Part shown: positions 1 through 27,490 of the stretch, one piece after another
Position numbering within the stretch: position 1 is the first letter of the stretch
Layout of the letters: each line of letters starts with the position of its first letter
DNA from: Cynocephalus volans
Taxonomy: Eukaryota > Chordata > Mammalia > Dermoptera > Cynocephalidae
NCBI RefSeq assembly: GCF_027409185.1
Contig: NC_084460.1
Span: forward strand, 151,487,569-151,551,568
Length of the DNA stretch: 64,000 bases
Direction: 5' to 3'
Translations under genes and position numbers: made by a program
Notes under the pieces: generated by a model
Databases searched by the model: none
What the model was told of the DNA's origin: nothing
The model's input: only the letters and a program-made list of their open reading frames with translations

Positions 1-904
1 CTTTTCTTTATATTGATATAACCACAGAAACTAACTTATTTTTTCTCAGAACTTTGAAGATTTTTTTTGTTGTGACTATTCAGAAGCATTCTTTCTGTTT
101 AAGTGTTTCATTTGCATTTTCTTTCCCTGTTTCCACATTTCATTTGCTTTTAGAATCATTACTTTTTAGCTGCTACACAATTTTACTACAAAGTTCTCTG
201 GATTTATATACTAATGTATTGACCTGCTTGACATCTACTGTTCTTCCTGAATATGAACATTTATATTTGTCAGCAATTCTGGAAATTCCTTGTCATCATC
301 TCTTTAAATATTGCCCCTCTCTGATCTTATGTTCTTTTTCTAGAATTCCTCTTAGAAATATATAAAAAAGGAACTTTTCATTCTATATTCTATGTTTCTT
401 AAATTTTCTAGCTCATTTAACTTTTCTTTGTTTCTCTGTACTCCGTTGTGAATGATTCCCACAGGTATAGATAATATATCTTTAATTCTCTCTTCAGTTG
501 TATCTGTTTAAGCTATGTACAGTGTTTTTTATTTTAGTTATTTTATTTTCATTATTTCAGTTTGGTTCTTTTTTAAATGCACCTGTTCTTAACTCCAGTT
601 CCTTGTTCTTTTCTTACAGTTTCAAGTTTTCTTTTTAGTCCTTATTTACTTTATAGTTTATTTCAAATACTATTTACATTAGCTCAAGTTCTTGGTCTGC
701 TCATTCTTTCATTTGTTGATTTTGCAGAATCTTTCTCCTGGTGGATTTCTTCTCGTGTGACTTGTAATTTTTAATTACAAATTAAAAATTTGTAATGGTG
801 ATGGTGCTTGTGCAGTTGTGTGAATTCCCTGTGGCCAGGATTGAAGGTGGGTCCCTCTAGTTGTCACATTTGTCACATGACTATGACTCTCACAGGAATA
901 GGTT
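1..904 (-). repeat. Probable old L1 3' region, antisense
   Basis: T-rich sequence whose wording resembles antisense L1M 3' UTRs, such as the stretch near 735-860 ending in a Gly/Leu-free GTGGCCAGGATTGAAGG-type segment. Family name not certain. No gene is seen in this block. Confidence 0.3.
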
Positions 905-1195
905 TTATGATCATTTCTTTTTATTTTATTTTTTTATTTATTTTATTTTATTTTATTTTTATTTAATTTTTTATTTATTTATTTATTTATTTTTTATTTT
1001 GTCGATATACATTGTGGCTGATTATTGCTCCCCATCACCAAAACCTCCCTCCCTCCTCCCTCCCCCTCTCCCCCCCAACAATGTCTTTTCTGTTTGCTTG
1101 TCGTATCAACTTCAAATAATTGTGGTTGTTATATCTTCTCCCCCCCCCGTTTTTTTTTTGTGTGTGTGTGTGTGTGTGAATTTATATATTAATTA
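905..1195 (-). mobile_element. 5'-truncated L1, 3' end only
   Basis: Reverse complement of the 3' UTR of the L1 at 32490-32740: the same ATATACATTGTGGCTGATTA-type end, the C-rich (G-rich on -) tract at 1045-1075, the ACTTCAAATAATTGTGGTTG segment and the (TG)n/ATTTATATATTAATT block. The T-rich 905-1000 part is its poly(A) tail. So it is an antisense copy of the same young L1 type. Confidence 0.8.
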
Positions 1196-1587
1196 TTTCA
1201 TAGAGTAATCCAAAAACTATTCTTAAAAATTTTTCTAGTGACAGCTTTTGTCTTTGCTTTTGTTTTCAACCAACTGCCCAGTCAGAGGCTTTTTTGCCAT
1301 CTTTTCACCAGTGGGTAGATACTTGTTTCTAAAGCCCCTTACCAGTGAGAGTGCATGCCTTAGAAGATTACAGAGTAATAAAGCTGTCTAAAAGCCAGTT
1401 TTCTGCCTCATATGGATTAATGCCTTTAATTTGTCCCTTATGCATTAAATGTTTGGCCACTAGAACTGAAGGCCCTATTAACAAACTAGATATTTGCTCT
1501 ACGACACCAGTAACCCAGGTCTGGTATAAACTCACCAACATATTTACACCTCTTTGTTTCTAGTATCTGAAGATTTCCCTTACACTC

Positions 1588-1632
1588 AATTTCTTTTCTT
1601 TTCTTTCTTTCTTTCTTTCTTTTTTTTTTGTA
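1588..1632. repeat. (TTTC)n simple repeat
   Basis: Run of TTTCT units followed by a T tract. Confidence 0.8.
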
Positions 1633-1639
1633 AGCTCTG

Positions 1640-4600
1640 TTGTACATTTAAAAAATTTATTTTGTTCAGCATTTCTATTTGTGGCAGAAATTTTTTTTAG
1701 GTTATATGATTGCCTTTTTTTCAGAGCTGGAAGTGTTAAAATTCGTGTGTTTGTGGTTAAAATTGGTGCTAAAATTAGTGTGTTTGATATAAAGACCTTT
1801 TTATGTGTATTTATAACCAAATCTGTATGTCTTTTCCTAAAGGAATCTATATTTTTTCTTTAAAAGTCAGTTTCCAACATGAGATCAGAAAATCACTTAT
1901 AAATTCTGCTTGTGTGATTTCATTTTTTTATAACACACACTTTAATCCATGTGTACTTATTTGGTATACCGTCAGAAGTGAAGCTCTTATTACAATATGT
2001 TTTTCAAAAGTAAACCAGGTTTCACAGAACCATTTATTAAATAACAGTTATTTTCCTACTGATTTTAAAAACACATTCACCAAAAACTAAATGCTCACAG
2101 TGGAACTTGTATAAATGACTTTGAAATTATTAGGAGAATTTGACAAATTGTTGTAAATATGAACTATTAAAAACTACTTTATTGGGAAAAAAACTCCATT
2201 ATAATGTTTTTAGGTTAAAATCTTGCCTTCTCAGTCTTATGTTTCAAAGTATTACAAGTGACCTTTAATGGGTGCTGGGCATTGATTTGAATATGTTGAT
2301 GAAATCACTTGGCTTGCAAGATGTTTGATAGAAAATTGAAACCTTAAACTACCAACTATGTTTGAACAGATGATGTTTTTCTCCCTAATACATCAAAATT
2401 CATTAAACAGAAGTATGTGCCCGAAGTTCATGTATGAATAAAAATGAAATGGATTTTCTGAGTGCTTATATTTTAATCTCCATTTGGTCATCATTTCTCA
2501 ATGCCATTATGATTTGTACTTTGTTCTTAAATATAAAAGAAGCAATTAAAATATTACAAAATCCCCATGAACTCTAAAGAACTTTTGTTCTCATTAATAG
2601 TCATTTTTAAACTAGAATTCTGTAGTTAGCTTTACAAACTTGCGTAATTGACTAATTCTAGGAACGTGTTCAATTCTTCCTATTTTCATCCTCTTATCCC
2701 CATAATTTTTCTCTCCAGATTATGGCTATCAAGTACAAATAGAGTAGATATTATGAAAAATAATTTAAGAAGACAAAAACAAAATTCTTTGTAATATTTT
2801 ACTTTGTGCTTTCTATCTCTATTACAATAAACTATTTATGGTATGTATTTTTCAACATGTCACACGTGAAGCATGATCAGCATTCCCTCCTGTACATGTC
2901 CCCTGTGACTGTTCCTACCTACTGTGACTCAAGATTCTCAATGGGACTTTTAGACCTTTGGTGTATGATCAGTCCTTTCTGGGCCCCCCTCTTCCTTTCC
3001 CCCAGCCTCCTCTTCCTCTCCTTCCCCTTCTCTTTCCCCCTCACCTTCTTCAATCTATTTAATCCTTTGAAAGTGTATAAAGTTAAAGACAGACGTGTAA
3101 GGTACATGTTTATTTCACTGTGCATTAACTAGTCAATACATGTGCTTATTAAGGGGGAATGCATTTTAAAAATCAATCATCGTGTGTTTTTTATATTTTG
3201 TAAATATTAACAATATTTTAATCATTCATTTACAACTTCTGAATCACTGATTCAATTTTTCATTATAAAAATAGTTATATTCAATATAACATATAATGTA
3301 TTTTTAAATGATCTTACATCATAGAATGAAGCAATTACATGATTTTGGTCAGATTCAATTTTATATTTTATTACCCAACTCCATAAAATCTCACTTTTTA
3401 ATGTTCACTATCTGTAATATTGTAAGTATATTAATGCCAATTGTTTCATTTATTTTATGTGTTTAACTTTATTGTCTACAAACACTTTTAGGTCAGTTAA
3501 TTGTCTTACTCAGATTGATTATTTACCATACTTTAAAATTCAGAATTTAGCTAACCTAGTTTTAAAAAATCCTGTCAAAGCATTTTGTTTACATCTTACT
3601 CGTTCTCTGAGAACCGTGGGAAGAACAGTTTCAGCCCCAGAAGCAGTTCCTTTCTCCAATGTACAACAGAGTTGTTTTCATTTGCAGAATCAATCTAGAG
3701 CAAGGCAGGTGTCTCAGTGAAAGAAATTCTAATTTTATTTACCCTTTATTGAGTCCTTCAATTTTTCTTAATTAAACTTCTAGGCTCCCGTCAAAAGCAA
3801 TGTAATTATATTTGTTTTATTCAGAGACCTAAGATCCATACAGTAATTAATCACATATATTATACATAATATTATACATGATATATACACACATATATAC
3901 ACACATATGCCCATATATACATATACTTCTATCCATACATACAAATAAACATATACATATATATTTCATTTCTTTTGTTTGGGGCATGAGGAAGTATTAT
4001 CCTATAAATTGTCTTAATCTGTTCTCTCCATTTTCTCCTGCATAGATTAACATTCCACTTGCTCAGCATGACACTTAAACAATGAATTAAGCTTGAGTTT
4101 ACCTCCACAGACTTGTTCAATTAATGCAGTGAAAGAATTCTAGTACTTGCTAAAAAATGTATGTAGAGAGATTAAGATTTTCAAGTAAAATATAAATCAA
4201 AATATTTGGATATTTCTGTGATAGTACCACTAGAAGAAATATAGAAGGAGTATGTTGTTTTTCAATCAAAGAAATGTAAATGTCCAAAAATGTTGTGAAA
4301 ACATAGGACAGAGATTAGCCCATCACTTGGAGAACACTAAAATTACATTAATTTATATAACATATGATGGAATAACAATGTATTTCAAATGGTCCTTTGC
4401 AGAAATGGGCCACAAAGTGGATATTCAATAAATACTAACAGAATCTGAATTTGAATTAGAAAGGAATATCTTATTATAAAATAAATAATTTTCTTTTATA
4501 ATAATTGGTCACTAAAGAGTACTGCATGCATACGTGCCAGGAACAGTCCATAGCACTATTCTTAAATAATGTCTCCCAGTCACTGGGATTTCTCAATATG

Positions 4601-6720
4601 TTTAGTTACAAAATAAGTTGCTGCTTATTTCTCCCACATTCATCAAACCATTCACTTTTTTTTTTTTTTCCTGTTTGAACTATAAGATAAGTAAGATTTG
4701 GCCATGTCTCTTTTCCTTAGTGATTCAGGATAATATAGATTTATGAAAGTTAAGTTATTAGATCTGTTTCTCAACAAAAGAAACAGAAATTTATAACCAT
4801 TTCATCAGCCTATGACATTCCAGCATGATAAGTAGGAAACAAGAAAGCAGCATAAGTTATACTTTTAAACATGGTAGCAAAAACAAAGAAACAAAACAAG
4901 GATAAGCAGAAATGACATAGACAATTTATTTTAGTATAGGTAGTCTTAAAGCAGAATGTGATATGAATCTGTCTTCTGAAACGCTTCTAATTCTTCATTG
5001 CAATCTGGTCTAAGTCTTGCTTACCTTCACTTTTATAAGTTTTTTTTACCAAACATTGTGAATTACACAGAAATGACTAAGGGTCCCTTTGACCTCAACA
5101 ATACTTAGAGGTGGCTGAACATTTTAGTTAACATAGTCCAGGCCCCCTCAGAAACCAAACAAAACACTGGGGCAATCCCAAATAATCAGATGTATCCTTT
5201 GATCTCCATGAGAGGAAATAAAACACCTTTTTTTCCCTCCACTTTGCACCCCTGTTTACCTTGTCTTTCTTTTACAGTCCCTACATTAGATTATCTCGTG
5301 TCATGAACTAAGCCACAGCCAGATGATTGTAATTGAATAATCTCATTGCAGTAACTAAAAGAACATTCTGCTTCTTTCATCTTTAGAGATGCATAAATGA
5401 AAACAGGAGGCAGCCTCACTAGGCATAATACCAATTAATTTGCTTGTGTTCTGCATTCATTTCTTGTTACCATATGATATCCTTGTGTCACCCAGTAAGA
5501 CTACTAAGGAGCTAATCATTTTTCCTTTCTTTACATCATGAGTTTAAGGAATGAAAATCTTACTTCTTATTCAAGTGCAAGAGTAAGCATATCCCTTGTG
5601 AAAGATTTATACACTCTAACATGTACCTCTATGCACCATCTATTAACGCTATGTAATAAAATGCAGAGAAAGGAGGTTTTCGAACTAAATTAACTCTAGT
5701 ACAGCAGTATATTGTTTGGACAAGACTGGATCTATTTAAGTGGGTGAGACAAATGATAAATCTACCCATGAGCTATAGCACAACAGGAATATGGCCCTTG
5801 TGGGCAAGCATCATTCCTAAGTCAATGTCTCACCTTGACATTTATTTTCCATAAGTTATAAGCTTACCTTTTAAATAGCAGTAAGAGAGCATTCATCTTC
5901 TGCAAGGTTGCAAGCTATTGACATTATCTCTTCCCTGGGTGATAAAGAATGTTGATTTCCGGATATGAAAGAATTTAACAAAGAATAACTGCATAATGCA
6001 TGCATTCATTGCTGTTTTCATGATCAATAAAGAGCCAAACATGACATGCATGACTGATATGTGCTTTAAATAATGTCTGCTTCCAATGCGATAGAGTCCC
6101 CTTTTAAGCCATATGGCTGTATAATCTCATCCTTAAAAAACTGATTTGAGTAAAATTCATCTTTTCAAAAGTTATGAGTTGTGGGAATACTACATTTTAT
6201 TGCCACTTAAGCTAACTGTATAAATTAATTTAGATTCATACTCATTTTCTTTTCCATTGGGAATTTTCATCTTAATTCCTTCTTCATCTTTTTCTTTTAC
6301 GTGAATGTATTATCCACAACTTGTGATCAGTTCAAAGTGATTTGCGTTGCAAGTTGGTGGAAAAAGGAATTATTAACATCAATTGAGCGCATTATTGAAT
6401 AAGGTTAAATTATTCATCAGTGCCAGTCCATTGCCCCACAGGAAATAACACCTATATCAATCACGTAATATAGTTGGGTACTAACACAGGCTTATGTAGA
6501 GATGCAGATGCTGCAACACCTCATCTTTTAGAGAATTAGCTTGCTTTTCATGTTATCTCTCTGAAGCTATGTGGCAAACAAAGAGTCTACATGTAGAGAT
6601 ACATAGACAGAGATATAAAACTAGAGTTAAATACATCTTAATATCAATATAGCTTTTCCTTATATGGTAGAAAACAATATCATGTAGCTTGCTGTGGCTT
6701 TAAATGGCTTGGCTTCCTAT
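1640..6720. other. Far-upstream POU1F1 flank, no gene seen
   Basis: AT-rich DNA. It includes an AT/AC microsatellite at 3850-3965 and an L2-like tail near 4400-4450. Short open frames here have no recognisable protein content. No conserved element could be singled out by eye. Confidence 0.5.
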
Positions 6721-6724
6721 ACCA

Positions 6725-7080
6725 GTTTCACCACTTACTAAGTAACTTTTGGTTAGAATTTAACCTAACTGTGCCTCAGTTTCCCAGTCTGTAAAATGGT
6801 GCCTACCTCACCAGGTTAATGTGAAGATCAAATGAGATAATACATATAAAGCACAAAGACTAAATAAGCATAAACAATTATTATTGTAAGGCTTTGCATA
6901 TTAGTAACTGCTAGCATTCACTGAATGTTTATTGCATGTCAGGCATTGTTCTAAGTCAGTTGAGTATTAATGTTATCTGTATTTTATAGGCAAGGTAATC
7001 TGAAACACTGAAAGGTGAAATTACTTGCTCATTGTTAATAGCTATTAAGGTCTAAAGCTCAGGTTTAATCTTAGACAGTT
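6725..7080 (+). repeat. Two adjacent MIR elements
   Basis: 6725-6890 has the MIR core: TGCCTCAGTTTCCCAGTCTG, then TAAAATGG, a CTACCTCA segment and GATCAAATGAGATAATA. 6900-7080 is another copy, with GCATGTCAGGCATTGTTCTAAG and a diverged ACTTGCTCA/AGCTATTAAGGTCT half. Both run in sense relative to +. Confidence 0.8.
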
Positions 7081-8539
7081 TGGATCCAAAATCTTTCTAT
7101 ATACCGAACATACTATACTGCTTCTTAACTCATACAAAAATGAAAAAACTTAGAAAATATAAATATATATATATTAAAAAAAAAAAAAGCTTTAAACTCC
7201 TTTACCTAGAGATAAATAGATTTGCTTATTATTTCTCAATAGCATTTTTTTCTGGGCTTGTATGTTCTTTTCGAAATGTAATCATTCTTTCAAAACTCAG
7301 TGTATTTTTTTTTTTTTAATTCTATTTGGCTTAATTGAAGAACAGGTACAGTGAATAAATCAGGCTAATAAATATGCCTGCCCAAGACTTCTCTTCTGTT
7401 TTGCTTTTTTATTGTCTTAACTTGAAGTAGATTTTTATTCTTATTTATCTGATAGTTTTCAAATTGAACTACAATTTTTATTTTTGTCCAGGCAATCAAA
7501 GATGAGCTCTAGAAACATAACGAATACAGCAACTTAAAATGTCAAGAGGAATTTTTCTCCACAATAGCAAAACAAAAGTAAAAATAAATAAATCTTTGGA
7601 TAAGGGAGAATTTTAAAATTTAAAATCATTAAGAAATGCACAAAAGATCAACATTTACCTCTTACATGAAATATTATGTATGTCAAGTTCCAGCATAAAT
7701 TTAAAAGATGAACAAGAAATTACTGACATTCTTAGTATATTTCAAAAACACACACATATCCATTGTATCCATATAAATATAAAATTGGCAGTTAATTAAC
7801 AAAATGATAAATACAAATAACTAATATAAATATGAAAAGATAGCATATTAGGAATCAAAAATACAGATTAAAGCAATAAAATGCCATTGTTCTATCAGTT
7901 AATAAAGCATAAATACTTAGACTTTATTATCGATATTGAGAATGTAAGAAAATTGTCGATTTTACACTACTCATGCTAGTGTAAGATGGTATAACAGCAT
8001 CGGTCATATTTTAAGGGTGTCTTCCAGATAATGGTCTATTCCTCGTTGTCTCCAAGTGCCTGAACACATCCAAGGAGGGCCAACCCATCTGTTCACACAT
8101 GGGCCACCAGGAACCATGTTTGTTCTGCTGGAACACATCGATAGCCATGGCCAGTAAGAATGGTTCTCTCATAAATGCAGACTGAGAAGCTACAACATAG
8201 TCTCTTTGCCTTCTTGTAAGTATGACATGATCTGGAGATCTGTGAGGTAGCCAGATGGAGAATCAGTGTAGGCTTTTCTGTAGAAAATGAGAAAAGTGAG
8301 AGACACAGAAAAAAGCAGATAGGAGAGTGAGACAGGTATGCCAGACGGCTTCCCATTTCCAGTTCATTGTCTCCCTATGGCCTGACTTCCTTCTTTTCTG
8401 TGAGTTCCAGGAAACTCCCGTGTCTCCTGATAGTAATCGTTTTTTTGCTCAACTTATTCCTGTATTTTAAATCAAAATCATAATAGGGCAAATTATTTGC
8501 AAAAGCAAATTGGTAATGTTTTCAAGATGTTAAAAAGTT

Positions 8540-8830
8540 AGTAACAATTAAACTTATTAATTCCACTTCTAAGAATCTATCATAACGGGGGACATTCAAA
8601 ACAATCCTACAGATACATTATAAAAATGCGTTATGAAAAGAATACTTCGGACAAAAATGTTAATAACATTTTTATTTATAACGATGAAAACTAGAAAGCA
8701 ACTCAAATACCCAATAATAAACAGATGATTAAATTTTAACAGCTCTGTACAATTTAATATTATGCAAACTTTAGAACTGCTTACAAAAAGCTGGTGATAA
8801 AATTGGTAAATGAATAGTTTATAGTATAAA
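8540..8830 (+). repeat. Old L1/HAL1 fragment
   Basis: The stretch from TTCCACTTCTAAGAATCTAT through AACAATAATTTATTTATAA-like and AACTCAAATACCCAATAATA wording corresponds to the 3' part of an L1/HAL1 ORF2. It is heavily diverged and has no open frame. Confidence 0.55.
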
Positions 8831-8839
8831 GTGAGAAGA

Positions 8840-10560
8840 CTATAATGGAAACATCTATCACCTGGCTGTACCCCATTTTAACTGTGACATTCTGGTCTGC
8901 ATTTCACAGAACAGGTATTTAAATTTTTTAATCCATTACTAAAGAAATCCTGTCTAAGATTGTAATTTTATAATTTTAGATATCATGGTAAATTACTAGA
9001 AATGTTTGCATTGTTTGCTAGGCAGGTTTTATTATACTCCTTCATCATCTATTACTTGGTTGATATACTTTACCAACATACTTCAGTGGCTAGATAACAA
9101 TAGTAAAATTATAAAGGGCGATTTTCATATTATGTTCTCTGTAAATATCATTTAGCTTAACTTTAAATACATAATACCCAATAAACATATTATTATTTAA
9201 CTTCCTTAGCAAAGTCTCTTTATAAATACACTGAAAAACCACCTTTTTGTGTATGTGAAGTCTAAAAATGACCAGAATTCTCTAAGAGTGTAATAAATGC
9301 TTTTGATTAACTGAAATCTTCTCTCATTAGAGAAGACTAATAGGGCTTCAAGGATACAGAATTCAGAATGGAAAAATATGTTATTTTTAGAATAAATATC
9401 TTTCAGGCAATATCTAATGATGTGGACAACCTTTCACATGTTTTCATACAAAATACTAGCTGGTTACTAACAAAGCATTCAAGTTTTTGCAAATGTGTTC
9501 TTGTCAGTATTAACATTAAATCTAACAAAGCAACCAATTCCAAGTTATAGTGAAACATTCCAAAATACGAAATTTCAGTGTCTAATGCAGTATGGCCCTC
9601 ACTTACTTTAGTAATGTCTATGCCTGCTTGTCTTTTGTTTGTGTTTGCCATAGTATCCTCATATGCATTCTATACATGGTATCACATTCACTCATTAATA
9701 CACAGAAATTATGATCATCATAAAATCTGGATGCTGATATTTAGCTTTGAATCAACTGTTTGTAGTATATTATCTTTTTCATTCTCATGTAATATCAATA
9801 ATATGTTCTGTATGAGAAGTTTGCTTCGAGTACTACCATGGTTGCCTCAGTCTCTGCATTGAATGGCCAACATCACAGCCTCTAACACAGTCTAGCTTAG
9901 TGAGGACAGCACAGTACATAACTCACAAAGGTGTGAGATTTACATGACACTACTGCAAAAAAGTGCTTAGAATCCTGTCAGCATCTAGCAAGAGCTTACT
10001 CAGGGATGGTTCTTGAGGAGTGCGTTGAAATCGAGGGAAAGATACAACCACTCAGATTCATCTTCTCTATACATTACTACATTTTATTCAATATTTTTCC
10101 ATTTCCCATTTATAATATAGTAAAAATTAAATTGGTTTGCAGTTTTGCAAAACTGCATTGTTCAATGTGAAAGTAATTCCTCTTCACATTTAGTATTATG
10201 TGCTTAAATATTCCGCTTTCTAACATTATGTAGTATGCACTTTCCTTGTTTCATGTCATTTTGCAGATTTTATAAGAAGTTATCAAAAAAAGACAAAGAA
10301 ATCTTGCTTTTATAAATATGCAATGTGTTCACAGCAAAAAGATACCTATTATTTTTCAATTTATTATAGCATTATTTCTTTGAGGGACAATTTTGGAGTC
10401 CTTGATTCCTCTCTGAAAGGTCTGAATTACTGAAGTTGCCATATAAAGTTTCAGATTTCTTCTTCACCTCAGTCTGTACCCCAGAACCAGCTTCCTTCGT
10501 GGGCATGGATTACGTTTGGGTGAGAAAGGAAGACAGTTCAGATGGATAAAGCAATACTCC
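8840..10560. other. Upstream POU1F1 flank, no gene seen
   Basis: AT-rich, no recognised repeat or gene. The region directly upstream of the promoter should hold POU1F1 control elements, but none can be named from sequence alone. Confidence 0.4.
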
Positions 10561-10564
10561 TGGG

Positions 10565-10661
10565 AAAAGACTATTAACATGTATAAAGGGATTTCCTTGC
10601 AGTATAAATACTAGCACACGCCCTCCTGGTGCCTCAGAGCCTTCCTGATGTATATATGCAG
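10565..10661 (+). promoter_or_regulatory. POU1F1: POU1F1 proximal promoter with two Pit-1-type sites
   Basis: TATAAA at 10582-10587 would place the start site near 10612 and give a 5' UTR of about 145 nt. Overlapping the TATA box, the - strand reads TTTATACAT, a match to the Pit-1 consensus WWTATNCAT. A second near-match, TATATGCAG, lies at 10653-10661, about 40 bp downstream of the inferred start. This reproduces the known autoregulation of Pit-1 through an upstream activating site and a downstream repressing site. Occupancy is inferred. Confidence 0.65.
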
Positions 10662-10737
10662 GTAGTGAGAACTGAATAGGCCCTTTGAGATAGTAATATA
10701 GTACAACTCTGATTTGGGGAGCAGTGGTTCTCCTTAA

Positions 10738-25712
<14,975 letters not shown>

Positions 25713-25980
25713 GATTTCCTATTCTGTTATAGCCAATTTTTCTGTTTTTCATTCCTTTCTCTTGTCCAACAAAAATACATATTAGTTACTTGGTTGGCTT
25801 CAACAACCATTTTATACCAATAACTCTTGTAGAAGCTTTTCTTTTCTACTTTTTTTTTTTAAAGAATGCAATTTAAGTATATCGATGAATTATTTTCTTT
25901 AAAATAATTATTGTCAGAAGCCACATTGCACATTTTAAGCCAAAGATACTAATGGGAATAAAACTACAAGTCAGTCTCTC
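25713..25980 (+). other. POU1F1: POU1F1 3' UTR with poly(A) signal
   Basis: An AATAAA hexamer lies at 25957-25962, about 245 nt after the stop, giving a message of about 1.2-1.3 kb as expected for the main Pit-1 transcript. The exact cleavage site is not visible; 25980 is an estimate. Confidence 0.6.
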
Positions 25981-26419
25981 CCTTTCTCTCTTTCCACGCA
26001 CACAGACATGAGTGTGCATTCAGGTCTTTTAGTTTAACAGCTCTTTTTCCAAGGCTGTTTATAAGCTTTTTAATAGTTCAGTTGGAAATGGCACATATTT
26101 AAAGAATATAACCAGGGAAGATCCAATTAGAAAAATACATTAACTAGTGTCCTGCTTACTAGGAGCTCTAATAATTTGTTTAAACGAAAAGTTATGAACT
26201 TAAGAGCCAGAGGTGTCCTTGAATTTTATTATTGCATTTAGGAATAAACCTCAATCAAAACTGACACCTTTGAAGCTAATATTTAGGATACAGAGCTCAA
26301 AGAAGTGTTTCAAAAGAGATCTCTAGAAACATTAACTTACGATCTTTTTATCCTTCCCAGACATTAGCTTTTTGATGTTTAGCTATAGAACATACGCTTT
26401 ATAGATTCTTCCCAAACTA

Positions 26420-26530
26420 TTAGTGTGTAAGCTGCAGCAGGGCAAGGAAGTTATCTGGCTTGTTTGCTGTTTCTCCAGTGCTTGGAAAAGTGTTTGCTTG
26501 TAGTTGGCATGCAGTCTTTGTTAAATGAAG
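26420..26530 (+). repeat. L2 3' end
   Basis: TGTAAGCTGCAGCAGGGCAAG, a CTGTTTCTCCAGTGCTTGG segment and GTTGGCATGCAGTCTTTGTTA, then AATGAAG: a diverged L2 tail in the intergenic region. Confidence 0.6.
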
Positions 26531-26769
26531 GGGTGTATCGTTAACAATGGCTACAAACACAAAGGGTGCTGCCTAATTTAAAAATGTAATCTATATTTGA
26601 AATCTCATAATCCATTAAACCATCTGGGATCCTATAAAAAAAGATCACTTTGCGCCTAATTGGTTAGAATCTGATTTATTATTAATAAAACAGTTTAATA
26701 TATTGAGCTTTTCAATTCTGGAAATTATATCCCAAAGAACCTATTTATTTAACTTATAAGAATGGATGA

Positions 26770-27490
26770 CTTTGAAACTTGTAAGTAGAAGCAAACTATA
26801 ATGTGATATTAACCTAGAATAGAATAGTGAGTTTTTTTAGTTTGGTTGGGGTTTTTTTGCATTTTGAATGTAAATCTGCTGGCAATATTTATCTAACTTA
26901 TTTTATATAACAAAAATGGAAACAATTAGACCAAATTTTATTTTTGACCCAGAATGCTTACTAAGTAACTTGTACTGTCCAGTCTTTTACTTTTATGATA
27001 TTATTAAAGACATAGCATTCATATAGGTCATAAGCTACATAGATCACATATATATATGCAAACATAATCACCATCAATTAGATGGGTAGAAACTTTAACG
27101 TATTACTAAGATAGATATATTACTAAAAAAAGATAGTTTTCAGTGGCCCAATCATCCATGCTTAAGCATACATTTAGCACCCAAGAAATATTATATACAA
27201 TACTGTTCTCTTATTCAAGAGTAAATTCCAAATTATTAAGCTATACAGTTCTTTAAGTTCCTTTTTCTGGATAACTTGCTTAAAACATACATTAATTTAA
27301 GAAGAGATTCTTAGTTTGCAAAAGGCAGGATCAATTTATACATACATGTGTACATACAAATGCAAAAATGCATATATGCACTTTGAAACTTGCAAATAGA
27401 AGCAAAATGTAATGCAATATAAATCTAGATAAGTGATTTTTTGCATTTTAAATATGAATCTGCTGGTAATGTTTAATGTGACTTACTTTC
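26770..27490. repeat. Two diverged copies of a 110-135-bp segment
   Basis: 26770-26904 and 27381-27490 share CTTTGAAACTTG, AGAAGCAAA, a TAATG(T/C)(G/A)ATAT block, GCATTTT(G/A)AAT and AATCTGCTGG(C/T)AAT in the same order and orientation, about 600 bp apart. Either a local duplication or two members of an unnamed repeat. Confidence 0.7.

Noticed and set aside
1-10560. A named distal pituitary enhancer of POU1F1
   Set aside because: Such enhancers are known about 10 kb upstream in mouse, but nothing in the sequence alone lets me place one here.
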